From an uncultured beta proteobacterium (GTDB taxonomy: Bacteria > Pseudomonadota > Gammaproteobacteria > Burkholderiales > Burkholderiaceae_C), in contig CAIOLZ010000065.1 of assembly GCA_903859265.1 (NCBI GenBank), positions 1 to 13,931 on the forward strand: a stretch of 13,931 bases of DNA, in the 5' to 3' direction. How positions within the stretch are numbered: position 1 is the stretch's first letter; every line of letters starts with the position of its first letter. The notes below the pieces were generated by a model. It saw nothing but the letters and a program-made list of their open reading frames with translations. It was not told where the DNA came from and searched no databases. Position numbers and translations under genes: made by a program. Positions 7,844 through 13,931 of this stretch are shown in pieces.

Positions 7844-7878
7844 ACTGGGGCCGATTTCACGCGGCAGCAGACGCCACC

Positions 7879-8520
7879 TCAGCTTTTGGCCTGCGAGGCT
7901 TTTCTGTCGGCAACGACTTTCTGCGCTGAGGGGCGATCACCGATCATTTTGATGTAAGGCTTGTAGTCCACTGCGCATTGCACCAGCAGATCTTCGCCGT
8001 AGATTGCGCGGGTCGCCATGCCAACCAGTGGCAGGTTATTGAAGGCGACCACGTCGGCCATGGTGAAGGTATCACCCAAGACATAGGGCGCAAATTTCAC
8101 CAGCCTCTGCAAGCCCGCAATGTTGCGCAGCAGCGTCTTGCGAACCCTGTCCTTGATCTCGTCACTGACCGTGCCGCCAAAAAACGCCTCGCCATACAAC
8201 TCACGTGCCACCAGCTCCAGATGCAGGTCGATGTAGATCATCATCTCGCGCACTTTGCCTGCTGCAAAGGGGTCAGCAGGAAATAAGGCAGGGGTGGGGT
8301 AAGCAGCCTCGACAAACTCCAGAATGGCCTTACTTTCGCACATGCTGCCTTGCGCGGTTTTGATGAAAGGTATTTTCCCGAGGGGGCTCGCGCTGAGGAC
8401 CGCTTCATCCTTGCTGCGGGTTGCCACATGCTCTTCGGTAAAGGGTGCACCTTTTTCAAGCAGCGCCATTTTGACCGTGTTGTAGTAGTTGGAAATCGGA
8501 AATCCGCACAAAGTAATCAT
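7879..8520 (-). CDS. Glutathione S-transferase family protein
   Basis: A 213-residue soluble glutathione transferase. The N-terminal thioredoxin-like domain shows GFPISNYYNTVKMAL (6-20), with Ser10 as a candidate catalytic residue by position. The cis-proline lies in GKIPFI (Pro51), and the ES pair that binds the gamma-glutamyl group is at 62-63 (CESKAILEF). The helical C-terminal domain carries FTMADV (152-157), the conserved N-capping box and Asp of this fold. These proteins conjugate glutathione to electrophiles or reduce peroxides; the class and substrate are not evident. The start at 8520 has no strong ribosome site, but only 29 bases separate it from the stop of the upstream Bug-type gene, so it is probably the last gene of that transcript. 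It converges on uspA. Confidence 0.92.
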   Translation of the reverse strand: MITLCGFPISNYYNTVKMALLEKGAPFTEEHVATRSKDEAVLSASPLGKIPFIKTAQGSMCESKAILEFVEAAYPTPALFPADPFAAGKVREMMIYIDLHLELVARELYGEAFFGGTVSDEIKDRVRKTLLRNIAGLQRLVKFAPYVLGDTFTMADVVAFNNLPLVGMATRAIYGEDLLVQCAVDYKPYIKMIGDRPSAQKVVADRKASQAKS

Positions 8521-8549
8521 GGTTCACGTCCAGAGTAAAAAAGGTTGGT

Positions 8550-9554
8550 TTAGTCGATTCGGGCGCCAGAGACTTTCACTACCTGTGCCCACTTCTTGTG
8601 TTCGCTCTCGATCAACGCGGCAAACTGTGCCGGCGTATTGCCGCTTGGGTTGGCGCCTTGCGACAGCATTTTTTCTTTCATCGCAGGCGTCGCGAGGGAC
8701 TTGGCCACTTCCTGCTGGATGCGGTTGACGATGTCGGCAGACGTTCCTGCCGGAGCCAACAGGCCAAACCAGCTGGTTGCCTCAAATCCCTTGAGGCCGG
8801 CCGCTTCTTCGATGGTGGGTACGTCGGGCAACGCTGCTGAACGCTGCGCGCTGGTCACCGCCAGCGCCTTGAGCTTGCCGCCTTTGATGAGGGGCATTGC
8901 CGATGGCAAATTGTCAAACATCACGTTGACCTGACCACCCACCAGATCGAGCAGTGCGGGGCCGGAGCCGCGGTAGGGAATGTGGGTCATGAAGATGCCG
9001 GTCTGGCTCTTGAACAACTCGCCCGCGAGATGAATGGAGGTGCCGTTGCCGCTGGAAGCCATGTTCAGACGCCCCGGATTTGCCCTGGCGAATTTGATGA
9101 AGTCGTTGACGGTGTTGATACTGTTGGCGGCGGCAAATTCAATGTTAACCACCATGACGTTGGGTACGGCAGCGACCAGCGTCACGGGTGCGAAGTCCTT
9201 GAATGGGTCATAGGGCAGTTTGGGATACAGCGCGCGGTTGATTCCGTGTGTTCCCACCGTTCCCATGAGCAATGTGTAGCCGTCAGCGGCTGATTTGGCA
9301 ACAGCCTCCGCGCCCACATTGCCACCTGCACCCGCCTTGTTGTCGATGATGAAGGGTTGACCGAGGGCCTTGGTCAGATCGGGCGCTACGGCGCGCGCCA
9401 GAATGTCGGTGGTGCCGCCTGGCGGAAACGGCACGATGATGCGAACAGCTCGGCTGGGCCAGATGCTTTGCGCCTGTCCCAGGCTGGCGAACGCCGCGGC
9501 AGCGCCTGCGACAACCCTTGCAAATGCGCGCCGGTTGCAGTGGGCTTGGGGCAT
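8550..9554 (-). CDS. Bug/TctC-family tripartite tricarboxylate transporter binding protein
   Basis: A 334-residue periplasmic solute-binding protein of the Bug (TctC) family, which is greatly expanded in Burkholderiales and binds carboxylates or similar small anions. A signal peptide covers about residues 1-28: NRRAFARVV is a possible twin-arginine motif, followed by an Ala-rich core and a cleavage site near GQA-QS. The mature part begins with the family pattern WPSRAVRIIVPFPPGGTTD (32-50), followed by NKAGAGGN (72-79), GTHGIN (101-106) and PYDPFKDFAPV (114-124). I chose the ATG at 9554 because AGGAGA (9562-9567, reverse strand) lies 7 bases upstream and the signal peptide starts there; an upstream start at 9590 would add 12 residues. 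No tctA or tctB membrane gene is nearby, as is usual for orphan Bug genes. It lies between the DsbG-like and GST genes on one strand. Confidence 0.93.
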   Translation of the reverse strand: MPQAHCNRRAFARVVAGAAAAFASLGQAQSIWPSRAVRIIVPFPPGGTTDILARAVAPDLTKALGQPFIIDNKAGAGGNVGAEAVAKSAADGYTLLMGTVGTHGINRALYPKLPYDPFKDFAPVTLVAAVPNVMVVNIEFAAANSINTVNDFIKFARANPGRLNMASSGNGTSIHLAGELFKSQTGIFMTHIPYRGSGPALLDLVGGQVNVMFDNLPSAMPLIKGGKLKALAVTSAQRSAALPDVPTIEEAAGLKGFEATSWFGLLAPAGTSADIVNRIQQEVAKSLATPAMKEKMLSQGANPSGNTPAQFAALIESEHKKWAQVVKVSGARID

Positions 9555-9605
9555 GGTGGTGTCTCCTGATTTTGTTGTGCGCGCAATCATGCCAGCAAAA
9601 TACGT

Positions 9606-10211
9606 CTAGTCCATGCCCAGGAGTTGCCTCAGCGCATCGGTATCCAATGCACCGGTATGCGTCACGATTTGTCCGGTGGTCTGGTTTTTGGCGATGATGT
9701 GCGGCACAGAGTCGGCTCCCATTCGATTGAAAAGAGCAGTGTTGTGCGCGATGGCAGCGTTGATGTCATCGGGAATGCTGCTCGATGCCGCGGTACCTCC
9801 CGTGCCGTCGAGGATGGAGGCTTCGTGCGCGGTCATGGCCTCTGCCGGGTTGGCCGCGGTCAGCAAGGCTGCGCCCTGAGGCGCACTTTTGGCGTTGATG
9901 AACGCCACCGGAATCCAGACGAATTTGACTTTGGCTTGCAGTGGAATGCTTTGTTGCCACAAATGTCCGCAGTGCGGGCACTGCGGATCGAACATGACGA
10001 ATACGGTGTTGGCAGTCATCATCGAACCTGCGGTGAACCCCCTGCCTTCCTTGGCGACGGTGTCCCACGCCTGTTGGGCGCTCAGGTTGGTTTCCTGGTC
10101 TTTGGCATCCTGCTGCGAGCAGGCGATAAAACCCGCTGCAGCAATCGCCATCAAGCCAGTCAGAACGGTGCGGCGCCCCGTCATTTTGTAAACAGTTTGG
10201 ATCAATTTCAT
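9606..10211 (-). CDS. DsbG/DsbC-like thioredoxin-fold protein, probable lipoprotein
   Basis: A 201-residue periplasmic thiol-disulfide protein. The active site CPHC (78-81) sits in MFDPQCPHCGHLWQQS, resembling the DPFCPYCKQFW of E. coli DsbG, and a cis-proline follows in DSVPHII (Pro170). The rest aligns in style with the DsbG catalytic domain (SAPQGAALLTAANPAEA). The N-terminus has a basic start, a hydrophobic stretch (about 16-30) and GFIAC with Cys31, a plausible lipobox although Leu is absent at -3. Only about 30 residues lie between Cys31 and the catalytic fold, so the dimerisation domain of true DsbC/DsbG is missing. It may act as a monomeric oxidoreductase; redox partner and direction are unknown. 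I start at the ATG at 10211; a TTG at 10220 and an ATG at 10184 are alternatives, and no ribosome site is strong. The Bug gene begins 51 bases downstream. Confidence 0.85.
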   Translation of the reverse strand: MKLIQTVYKMTGRRTVLTGLMAIAAAGFIACSQQDAKDQETNLSAQQAWDTVAKEGRGFTAGSMMTANTVFVMFDPQCPHCGHLWQQSIPLQAKVKFVWIPVAFINAKSAPQGAALLTAANPAEAMTAHEASILDGTGGTAASSSIPDDINAAIAHNTALFNRMGADSVPHIIAKNQTTGQIVTHTGALDTDALRQLLGMD

Positions 10212-10332
10212 ATGTTGCAACTTCAGGCAAAAATTGAAATGTCAACCCCTAAAGCAGAGGTCGCAGAAAAATTGTTTTCGGGTCCTGGTCATTTTGCAGG
10301 CACTGCGTTGGGGGCCATGTCTGGCGCGGCTC

Positions 10333-10707
10333 TCAGGTCTTTTGAACACGGTTATCCACAAAGTCGCCCACAGTCTGCGGGGGTAAGTTTTTTGTGACCT
10401 GCGCGTCTGAAAACCCGTTTTTTATGCTAGCCGCGCGGTGTCCTGGCTTGGCCAAAATCGCAATAAAAAATTGGTGCGCCTGGGCCTTGGCGGCGGCATC
10501 AATCAATGCTGTTATCTCAGCGATATGCACGACGGCCGCACTCTCCTGCGTGAGGCCGAACTTGCAATCAAAATCCCAAAAGTCAGCGCCCTCGGGAAGT
10601 GCCCTGCGGCGCTCGCGTTTGATGTATTTGCGGATTTCGTGTTTCGTGGCTTCGAGCAAGCGCTCGGGATGCTTGCCTTCTACGGCAAGGGGAAATGTTT
10701 TTTTCAT
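10333..10707 (-). CDS. DUF6172-like small conserved protein
   Basis: A 124-residue cytoplasmic protein with no signal peptide or membrane helix. I recognise its pattern as the small conserved proteobacterial family labelled DUF6172: it opens MKKTFPLAVEGKHPERLLEA, has a strongly basic stretch at 26-35 (RKYIKRERRR), then LPEGADFWDFDCKFG (37-51), all of which appear to be family hallmarks. The family number is from memory and should be confirmed. Function is unknown; the basic helix could contact nucleic acid, but that is only a guess. The start is well supported: AAGGA (10714-10718, reverse strand) lies 6 bases before the ATG. The gene is divergent from an exonuclease gene with only 32 bases between starts, so the two may share control. 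About 121 bases separate its stop from the DsbG-like start. Confidence 0.8.
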   Translation of the reverse strand: MKKTFPLAVEGKHPERLLEATKHEIRKYIKRERRRALPEGADFWDFDCKFGLTQESAAVVHIAEITALIDAAAKAQAHQFFIAILAKPGHRAASIKNGFSDAQVTKNLPPQTVGDFVDNRVQKT

Positions 10708-10739
10708 GGGACGTCCTTATGCGGCGATGATACGTGTCG

Positions 10740-11351
10740 ATGCAAACCCATAAGCCGACCCCTGACAAGGAAGCCATTGCCCTGCTGGATCCGTTCGATC
10801 GCCTTGGCTTGGATCGGATTGCATTGGTCAGCAGCGCGGCGCAGGCCCGTGATGCGTACGACGTGTTGGTAACCCAAAAGGCCTGGGGATTCGACACCGA
10901 GTCCAAACCAACCTTCAGGGTCGGTGAAACCTCTGAAGGCCCGCACGTGTTGCAACTCGCCACGCCAGAGCGCGCCTGGGTTTTCCAGTTACACGATTTG
11001 GCGTGCCGCGCCGTCGTCGCTGAATTGCTGGCGTTGCCCCGCATCGTGAAGGCTGGTTTTGGTCTGGGCGACGACCGCAAACGGATTTTGACCAAACTCG
11101 GTGTTGAGCCGGTCGGTGTGCTGGAACTCAATACCGTGTTTCAGGAGCGCGGCTACCGGAAAGACATGGGCGTCAAGGGTGCCGTGGCAGTGATGTTCAA
11201 CCGGCGGTTTATCAAGTCCAAAAAAGCAGCCACCAGCAACTGGGCCAACCCGCGTCTGACGGAGTCGCAATTGGTGTACGCCGCCAATGACGCATACGCC
11301 GCCATCCGGGTTTTCAATGCCTTGTGCCCGGGCCCAGGTCCGTCGATTTAG
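10740..11351 (+). CDS. 3'-5' exonuclease domain protein, DEDDy type
   Basis: A 203-residue protein made almost wholly of one DnaQ-fold 3'-5' exonuclease domain of the WRN/RNase D kind. The catalytic acids are visible: Asp52 and Glu54 in WGFDTES (motif I), an Asp at 111 or 112 in FGLGDDRKRI (motif II), and Tyr180 with Asp184 in YAANDAY (YxxxD, motif III, the DEDDy form). No HRDC domain follows, unlike RNase D, so a different role in RNA or DNA trimming is likely; the substrate is unknown. The start is uncertain: the ATG at 10740 and a GTG at 10734 are in frame and two codons apart, and neither has a clear ribosome site. Start-to-start spacing with the divergent DUF6172-like gene is 32 bases, too short for two full independent promoters. 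The stop overlaps the converging methyltransferase by 4 bases. Confidence 0.88.
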   Translation: MQTHKPTPDKEAIALLDPFDRLGLDRIALVSSAAQARDAYDVLVTQKAWGFDTESKPTFRVGETSEGPHVLQLATPERAWVFQLHDLACRAVVAELLALPRIVKAGFGLGDDRKRILTKLGVEPVGVLELNTVFQERGYRKDMGVKGAVAVMFNRRFIKSKKAATSNWANPRLTESQLVYAANDAYAAIRVFNALCPGPGPSI

Positions 11352-11968
11352 ACCGGCGTCCAGACCAGCAGCAAGTTGTTGGACGGCATCGCATGGCGCT
11401 CGCGCAATCGCAGGCCTTCGCTTGCCGCAATTCGCTCGATGTCCTCGCGTTTGCGAATGCCCCAGCTTGCGTCGTGTTCACGCAGACTTTGGTCGAAGTC
11501 CAGGTTGCTCGGCGTTGCCGTGACGCCGTTTTCAAAGTAGGGGCCGTAAGTCACCAGCACGCCGTGGGGCTGCAGATGCCGGGCGCTTCCCCGCATCAGA
11601 GCGGCACAGGCCGCCCATGGCGCGATGTGCAGCATGTTGATGCAGACCAGCAAGTCAAACCGGCGGTTTGCCAGCTCCGGTGCCGAACTGAACCAGGGGT
11701 CACTGCAGACATCGAGCTGAACCGCTTCCTGCACGTTTTCCAGTGCCGCTTGGGCCACCCGTGCCTCGATGTTGTAGAGCGCTCCCGGATGCACCTCGGT
11801 GGGCTGCCAGGCCCATTGGGGCATGTGACGGGCAAACCATTCAACGTGCTGTCCTGTACCTGATGCAATCTCGAGTGCCTGACCTCGATCGGGCAACAGT
11901 TGCAGCAGTACGTCCAGTATGGGTTGTTTGTTCCGCTCCGCGGACGGGCTGTAGTCAGGCCGGGACAT
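11348..11968 (-). CDS. DUF938 family SAM-dependent methyltransferase
   Basis: A 206-residue class I methyltransferase-like protein of the DUF938 family, related to animal METTL26. The N-terminus RPDYSPSAERNKQPILDVL (3-21) is the family signature. The SAM-binding motif I follows as ALEIASGTGQHV (31-42), with an acidic segment WQPTEVHPGAL (54-64) at the end of strand 2 and FDLLVCINMLHIAPW (104-118) at motif IV. YGPYFENG and TPSNLDFDQSL near 141-162 are also conserved in style. Substrate and role are unknown. It lies 6 bases downstream of glnS on the same strand, so it is almost certainly co-transcribed with the tRNA synthetase gene; this may mean a translation-related role, but operon proximity alone is weak support. 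Its stop overlaps the converging exonuclease gene by 4 bases with no terminator between them. Confidence 0.9.
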   Translation of the reverse strand: MSRPDYSPSAERNKQPILDVLLQLLPDRGQALEIASGTGQHVEWFARHMPQWAWQPTEVHPGALYNIEARVAQAALENVQEAVQLDVCSDPWFSSAPELANRRFDLLVCINMLHIAPWAACAALMRGSARHLQPHGVLVTYGPYFENGVTATPSNLDFDQSLREHDASWGIRKREDIERIAASEGLRLRERHAMPSNNLLLVWTPV

Positions 11969-11974
11969 CTTGTT

Positions 11975-13795
11975 TTACTTTCCCCAACTGTCTTTCAGAC
12001 CCACGGCCAGGTTGAATACTGGCTTGCTGCCTTGTACATGGTCAATCCGGTCGGCCACGAAGTAGCCATGTCGCTCAAACTGGAACTGCTGGCCGGGTAG
12101 CGCAGCGGCCAAGGAGGGCTCCACGATGGCTGTAACGACTTTGAGGCTGTTGGGGTTGAGGCTCTCAATGAAATCCTTGCCGCCGGCATCCGGGTTGGGA
12201 TCCAAAAACAGCCGGTCGTACAGGCGCACTTGCGCATTGACGCCATTGGCAACACCGACCCAGGTGATGGCGGCGCTGGCTTTGACACTGTTGCTGCCTG
12301 GCGTTCCGCTTTTGGTGTCTGGCACTACGGTGGCCAGCACGCTGCGGATGTTGCCGTTGTCATCCTTGGTGCAACCGGTGCAGGTGATTACATAGCCGCC
12401 CTTTAGACGCACCATGTTGCCGGGGTACAAGCGTTTGTATCCCTTGGGCGGCACCTCACAAAAGTCATCGCGTTCTATCCAGACCTCTTTGCCGATTGTG
12501 AAATGGCGTTGCAGCGAAGGCGCCGACGCGTCGTGCGTTGCGTGTGGCAACGCGGGCTGCGTGCAGGGCTCCAGATGCCCCGCACCCATCACTTCATCCC
12601 AGTTGGTGAGGATCAGTTTGACCGGGTCCAGTACGGCCATGCCCCGATGGGCCTTGGCTTCGAGGTCCTCGCGCAGGCAGCCTTCGAGTGTGCTGTAGTC
12701 AATCCAGCTATCGCTTTTGGTGACTCCGATGCGCTCGGCGAACAGTTGCAGACTCTCAGGCGTATAACCGCGCCGTCGAAGCCCGACGATGGTGGGCATG
12801 CGGGGATCGTCCCACCCCGAGACCTTTTGGTCGTACACGAGCTGCGCGAGCTTGCGCTTGCTGGTGATAACGTATGTCAGGTTCAGCCTTGCGAACTCGT
12901 ACTGCTTGGGTGTGGGCGCTGCCAACAGGCCAGCCTCACACAGTCGATCCATCAGCCAGTCGTAAAAAGGGCGTTGGTCTTCGAATTCCAGCGTGCAAAT
13001 ACTGTGGGTGATTTGCTCCAGGGCATCTTCAATCGGGTGCGCGAAGGTGTACATCGGATAGATGCACCAAGTGTCGCCCGTGTTGTGGTGGGTGGCGCGG
13101 CGGATGCGGTAAATGGCAGGATCACGCAGATTGATGTTGGGGCTGGCCATATCGATTTTGGCCCGCAGCACCATCGATCCATCTTCGTGTTTGCCGTCCC
13201 GCATTTCCCGAAATCGCGCCAGATTTTCCGCAGCGCCCCGGCTGCGATACGGACTATCTATGCCGGGTTTGCCGAAGTCGCCGCGGCTGTTGCGCATCTG
13301 CTCGGCGGTCTGTTCATCGACGTAGGCGTGACCGGCCTGGATCAGGGCTTCAGCCGCCCGGTACATAAAGCCGAAATAGTCGCTGGCCTGGTACGGCGCG
13401 GCACTGCCGGCGCTCTGGCCGGGTTGTGCCCAGTCGAAACCGAGCCACCTTACTGCATCAATGATGCTGTTGACGTACTCCGCGTCTTCCTTTTCCGGAT
13501 TGGTGTCGTCAAAGCGCAAGTGGCAAACGCCACCGTAATCCCGCGCCAGACCGAAGTTCAGGCAAATACTTTTGGCATGCCCTACATGCAAATAGCCGTT
13601 GGGCTCGGGCGGAAAACGGGTGCGAATTTTCGCCGGGTCAGGCTGTCCTGAGGCATGGTGCGCCGCGTCGCCAGGACTACCGGCCCATTTGCGCGCCGCG
13701 TAGGTGCCTTTTTGCAAATCGGCTTCAATGATCTGCCGCAAAAAATTGCTCGGCCGGGAGGAGGTGGCGTTGTCAGGGGCGATGGGGATGCTCAT
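11975..13795 (-). CDS. glnS: Glutaminyl-tRNA synthetase
   Basis: GlnRS, a cytoplasmic class I synthetase that charges tRNA-Gln with glutamine. At 606 residues it is about 50 longer than the E. coli enzyme. The N-terminal RPSNFLRQIIEADLQKGTY matches the family start, supporting the ATG at 13795. The HIGH motif is RFPPEPNGYLHVGHAKSI (60-76, HVGH at 70-73), followed by FDDTNPEKE (95-103); the KMSKS-type loop reads VITSKRKL (309-316). The C-terminal beta-barrel anticodon-binding domains span roughly 380-600. Extra length lies mainly in an Ala/His/Gly-rich insert at about 33-56, just before the catalytic core, and a polar insert around 411-430. No Shine-Dalgarno precedes the ATG; TAAAAT lies 7 bases upstream. 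It is followed by the DUF938 gene after 6 bases. The presence of glnS implies direct Gln-tRNA charging, at least in part. Confidence 0.96.
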   Translation of the reverse strand: MSIPIAPDNATSSRPSNFLRQIIEADLQKGTYAARKWAGSPGDAAHHASGQPDPAKIRTRFPPEPNGYLHVGHAKSICLNFGLARDYGGVCHLRFDDTNPEKEDAEYVNSIIDAVRWLGFDWAQPGQSAGSAAPYQASDYFGFMYRAAEALIQAGHAYVDEQTAEQMRNSRGDFGKPGIDSPYRSRGAAENLARFREMRDGKHEDGSMVLRAKIDMASPNINLRDPAIYRIRRATHHNTGDTWCIYPMYTFAHPIEDALEQITHSICTLEFEDQRPFYDWLMDRLCEAGLLAAPTPKQYEFARLNLTYVITSKRKLAQLVYDQKVSGWDDPRMPTIVGLRRRGYTPESLQLFAERIGVTKSDSWIDYSTLEGCLREDLEAKAHRGMAVLDPVKLILTNWDEVMGAGHLEPCTQPALPHATHDASAPSLQRHFTIGKEVWIERDDFCEVPPKGYKRLYPGNMVRLKGGYVITCTGCTKDDNGNIRSVLATVVPDTKSGTPGSNSVKASAAITWVGVANGVNAQVRLYDRLFLDPNPDAGGKDFIESLNPNSLKVVTAIVEPSLAAALPGQQFQFERHGYFVADRIDHVQGSKPVFNLAVGLKDSWGK

Positions 13796-13802
13796 GGGCT
13801 GA

Positions 13803-13808
13803 ATTTTA
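13803..13808 (-). promoter_or_regulatory. Candidate -10 element of glnS
   Basis: On the - strand this reads TAAAAT, 5 of 6 matches to TATAAT, ending 7 bases before the glnS ATG. If used, transcription would begin at or next to the start codon. A normally spaced -35 would fall in the T-run of the upstream terminator and matches poorly. Evidence is positional only. Confidence 0.3.
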
Positions 13809-13824
13809 GACCTGCCCTTTGTTC

Positions 13825-13855
13825 AAAAAAAAACGCACCCCGAAGGGTGCGTTTT
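13825..13855 (-). terminator. Intrinsic terminator with UUCG loop, upstream of glnS
   Basis: Arms at 13830-13840 and 13845-13855 form a perfect 11-base stem (core CGCACCC/GGGTGCG). Read on the - strand the loop is C(UUCG)G, the extra-stable tetraloop, and the stem runs into nine consecutive T residues. On the + strand only four T follow, so the main direction is -. It lies about 20 bases after the stop of the gene at the right edge and therefore ends that gene's transcript and insulates glnS. Confidence 0.9.
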
Positions 13856-13875
13856 CAGACTAAAAACCGCAGTGA

Positions 13876-13931
13876 TTAACGGATCACAGCCAGTTCTTCG
13901 AGCTTGCCGCCCTTGATGGTGCGCAATGTCA
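13876..13931 (-). CDS. C-terminal end of an unidentified protein (partial)
   Basis: The last 17 codons of a - strand gene that enters from beyond the right edge; they read TLRTIKGGKLEELAVIR before a TAA stop at 13876-13878. The frame is open to the edge, and a strong terminator follows at the right distance, which is the main reason to accept it. The ending resembles the closing residues of periplasmic ABC-transporter substrate-binding proteins in related bacteria, but 17 residues are too few to assign a function, so that is only a suggestion. Confidence 0.6.
   Translation of the reverse strand, partial: TLRTIKGGKLEELAVIR

Noticed and set aside
9575..9586. Near-palindrome TTGTGCGCGCAA upstream of the Bug-type gene
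   Set aside because: Short, GC-rich and imperfect; such words are common in DNA of this composition and no regulator is suggested.
10240..10245. TTGACA on the - strand upstream of the DsbG-like gene, a perfect -35 hexamer
   Set aside because: No acceptable -10 element is found 16-18 bases downstream, so it is not enough to call a promoter.
10212..10397. Possible small + strand reading frame of about 60 codons in the spacer after the DUF6172-like gene
   Set aside because: It has no ribosome site, matches nothing I recognise, and overlaps the end of the DUF6172-like gene in antisense.
12503..13651. Long + strand reading frame of 382 codons opposite glnS
   Set aside because: It is the antisense shadow of a clearly identified glnS gene and has no recognisable domain.

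Overview
The window is chromosomal DNA from a GC-rich betaproteobacterium, most likely a Burkholderiales member close to Comamonadaceae. That placement is inferred from protein style and gene content: a Bug/TctC solute-binding protein, a DUF3422 protein, an E. coli-type GshA and a DUF938 methyltransferase. No 16S rRNA or other placing marker is present. Genes are packed tightly on both strands. I see no tRNA, rRNA, CRISPR array, insertion sequence, integrase or phage gene, and no gene-free stretch longer than about 140 bases.

Left part (1-3754): the 3' end of a GspE/PulE-type secretion ATPase runs into a membrane-anchored DUF3422 protein on the + strand. This meets, tail to tail with an 11-base overlap, a - strand pair made of a seven-helix membrane protein with a degenerate GGDEF domain and a Nudix hydrolase, joined by an ATGA stop/start overlap.

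Middle (3755-7843): divergent from that pair is gshA (glutamate-cysteine ligase), broken by one extra G in a five-G run. It is followed by an RbgA/YlqF ribosome-assembly GTPase. An alpha/beta hydrolase converges on the GTPase with another 11-base overlap. A UspA-type stress protein follows, with an FNR-like site upstream.

Right-middle (7879-10707): a - strand run of a DsbG-like lipoprotein, a Bug-type periplasmic binding protein and a glutathione S-transferase, preceded upstream by a small DUF6172-like protein. Far right (10740-13931): a DEDDy 3'-5' exonuclease is divergent from the DUF6172-like gene. It converges by 4 bases on a DUF938 methyltransferase, which sits 6 bases behind glnS. A strong intrinsic terminator with a UUCG loop separates glnS from the last codons of another - strand gene at the window edge.

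The genes are mostly housekeeping or conserved-unknown. A loose thiol/stress theme exists (gshA, GST, DsbG-like, UspA), but they lie in different transcription units and I do not claim a joint system. I found no convincing undescribed system. The points most worth checking are the gshA frameshift, the catalytically dead GGDEF protein coupled to a Nudix enzyme with an interrupted motif, the FNR-like uspA promoter, and a possible leaderless glnS transcript.
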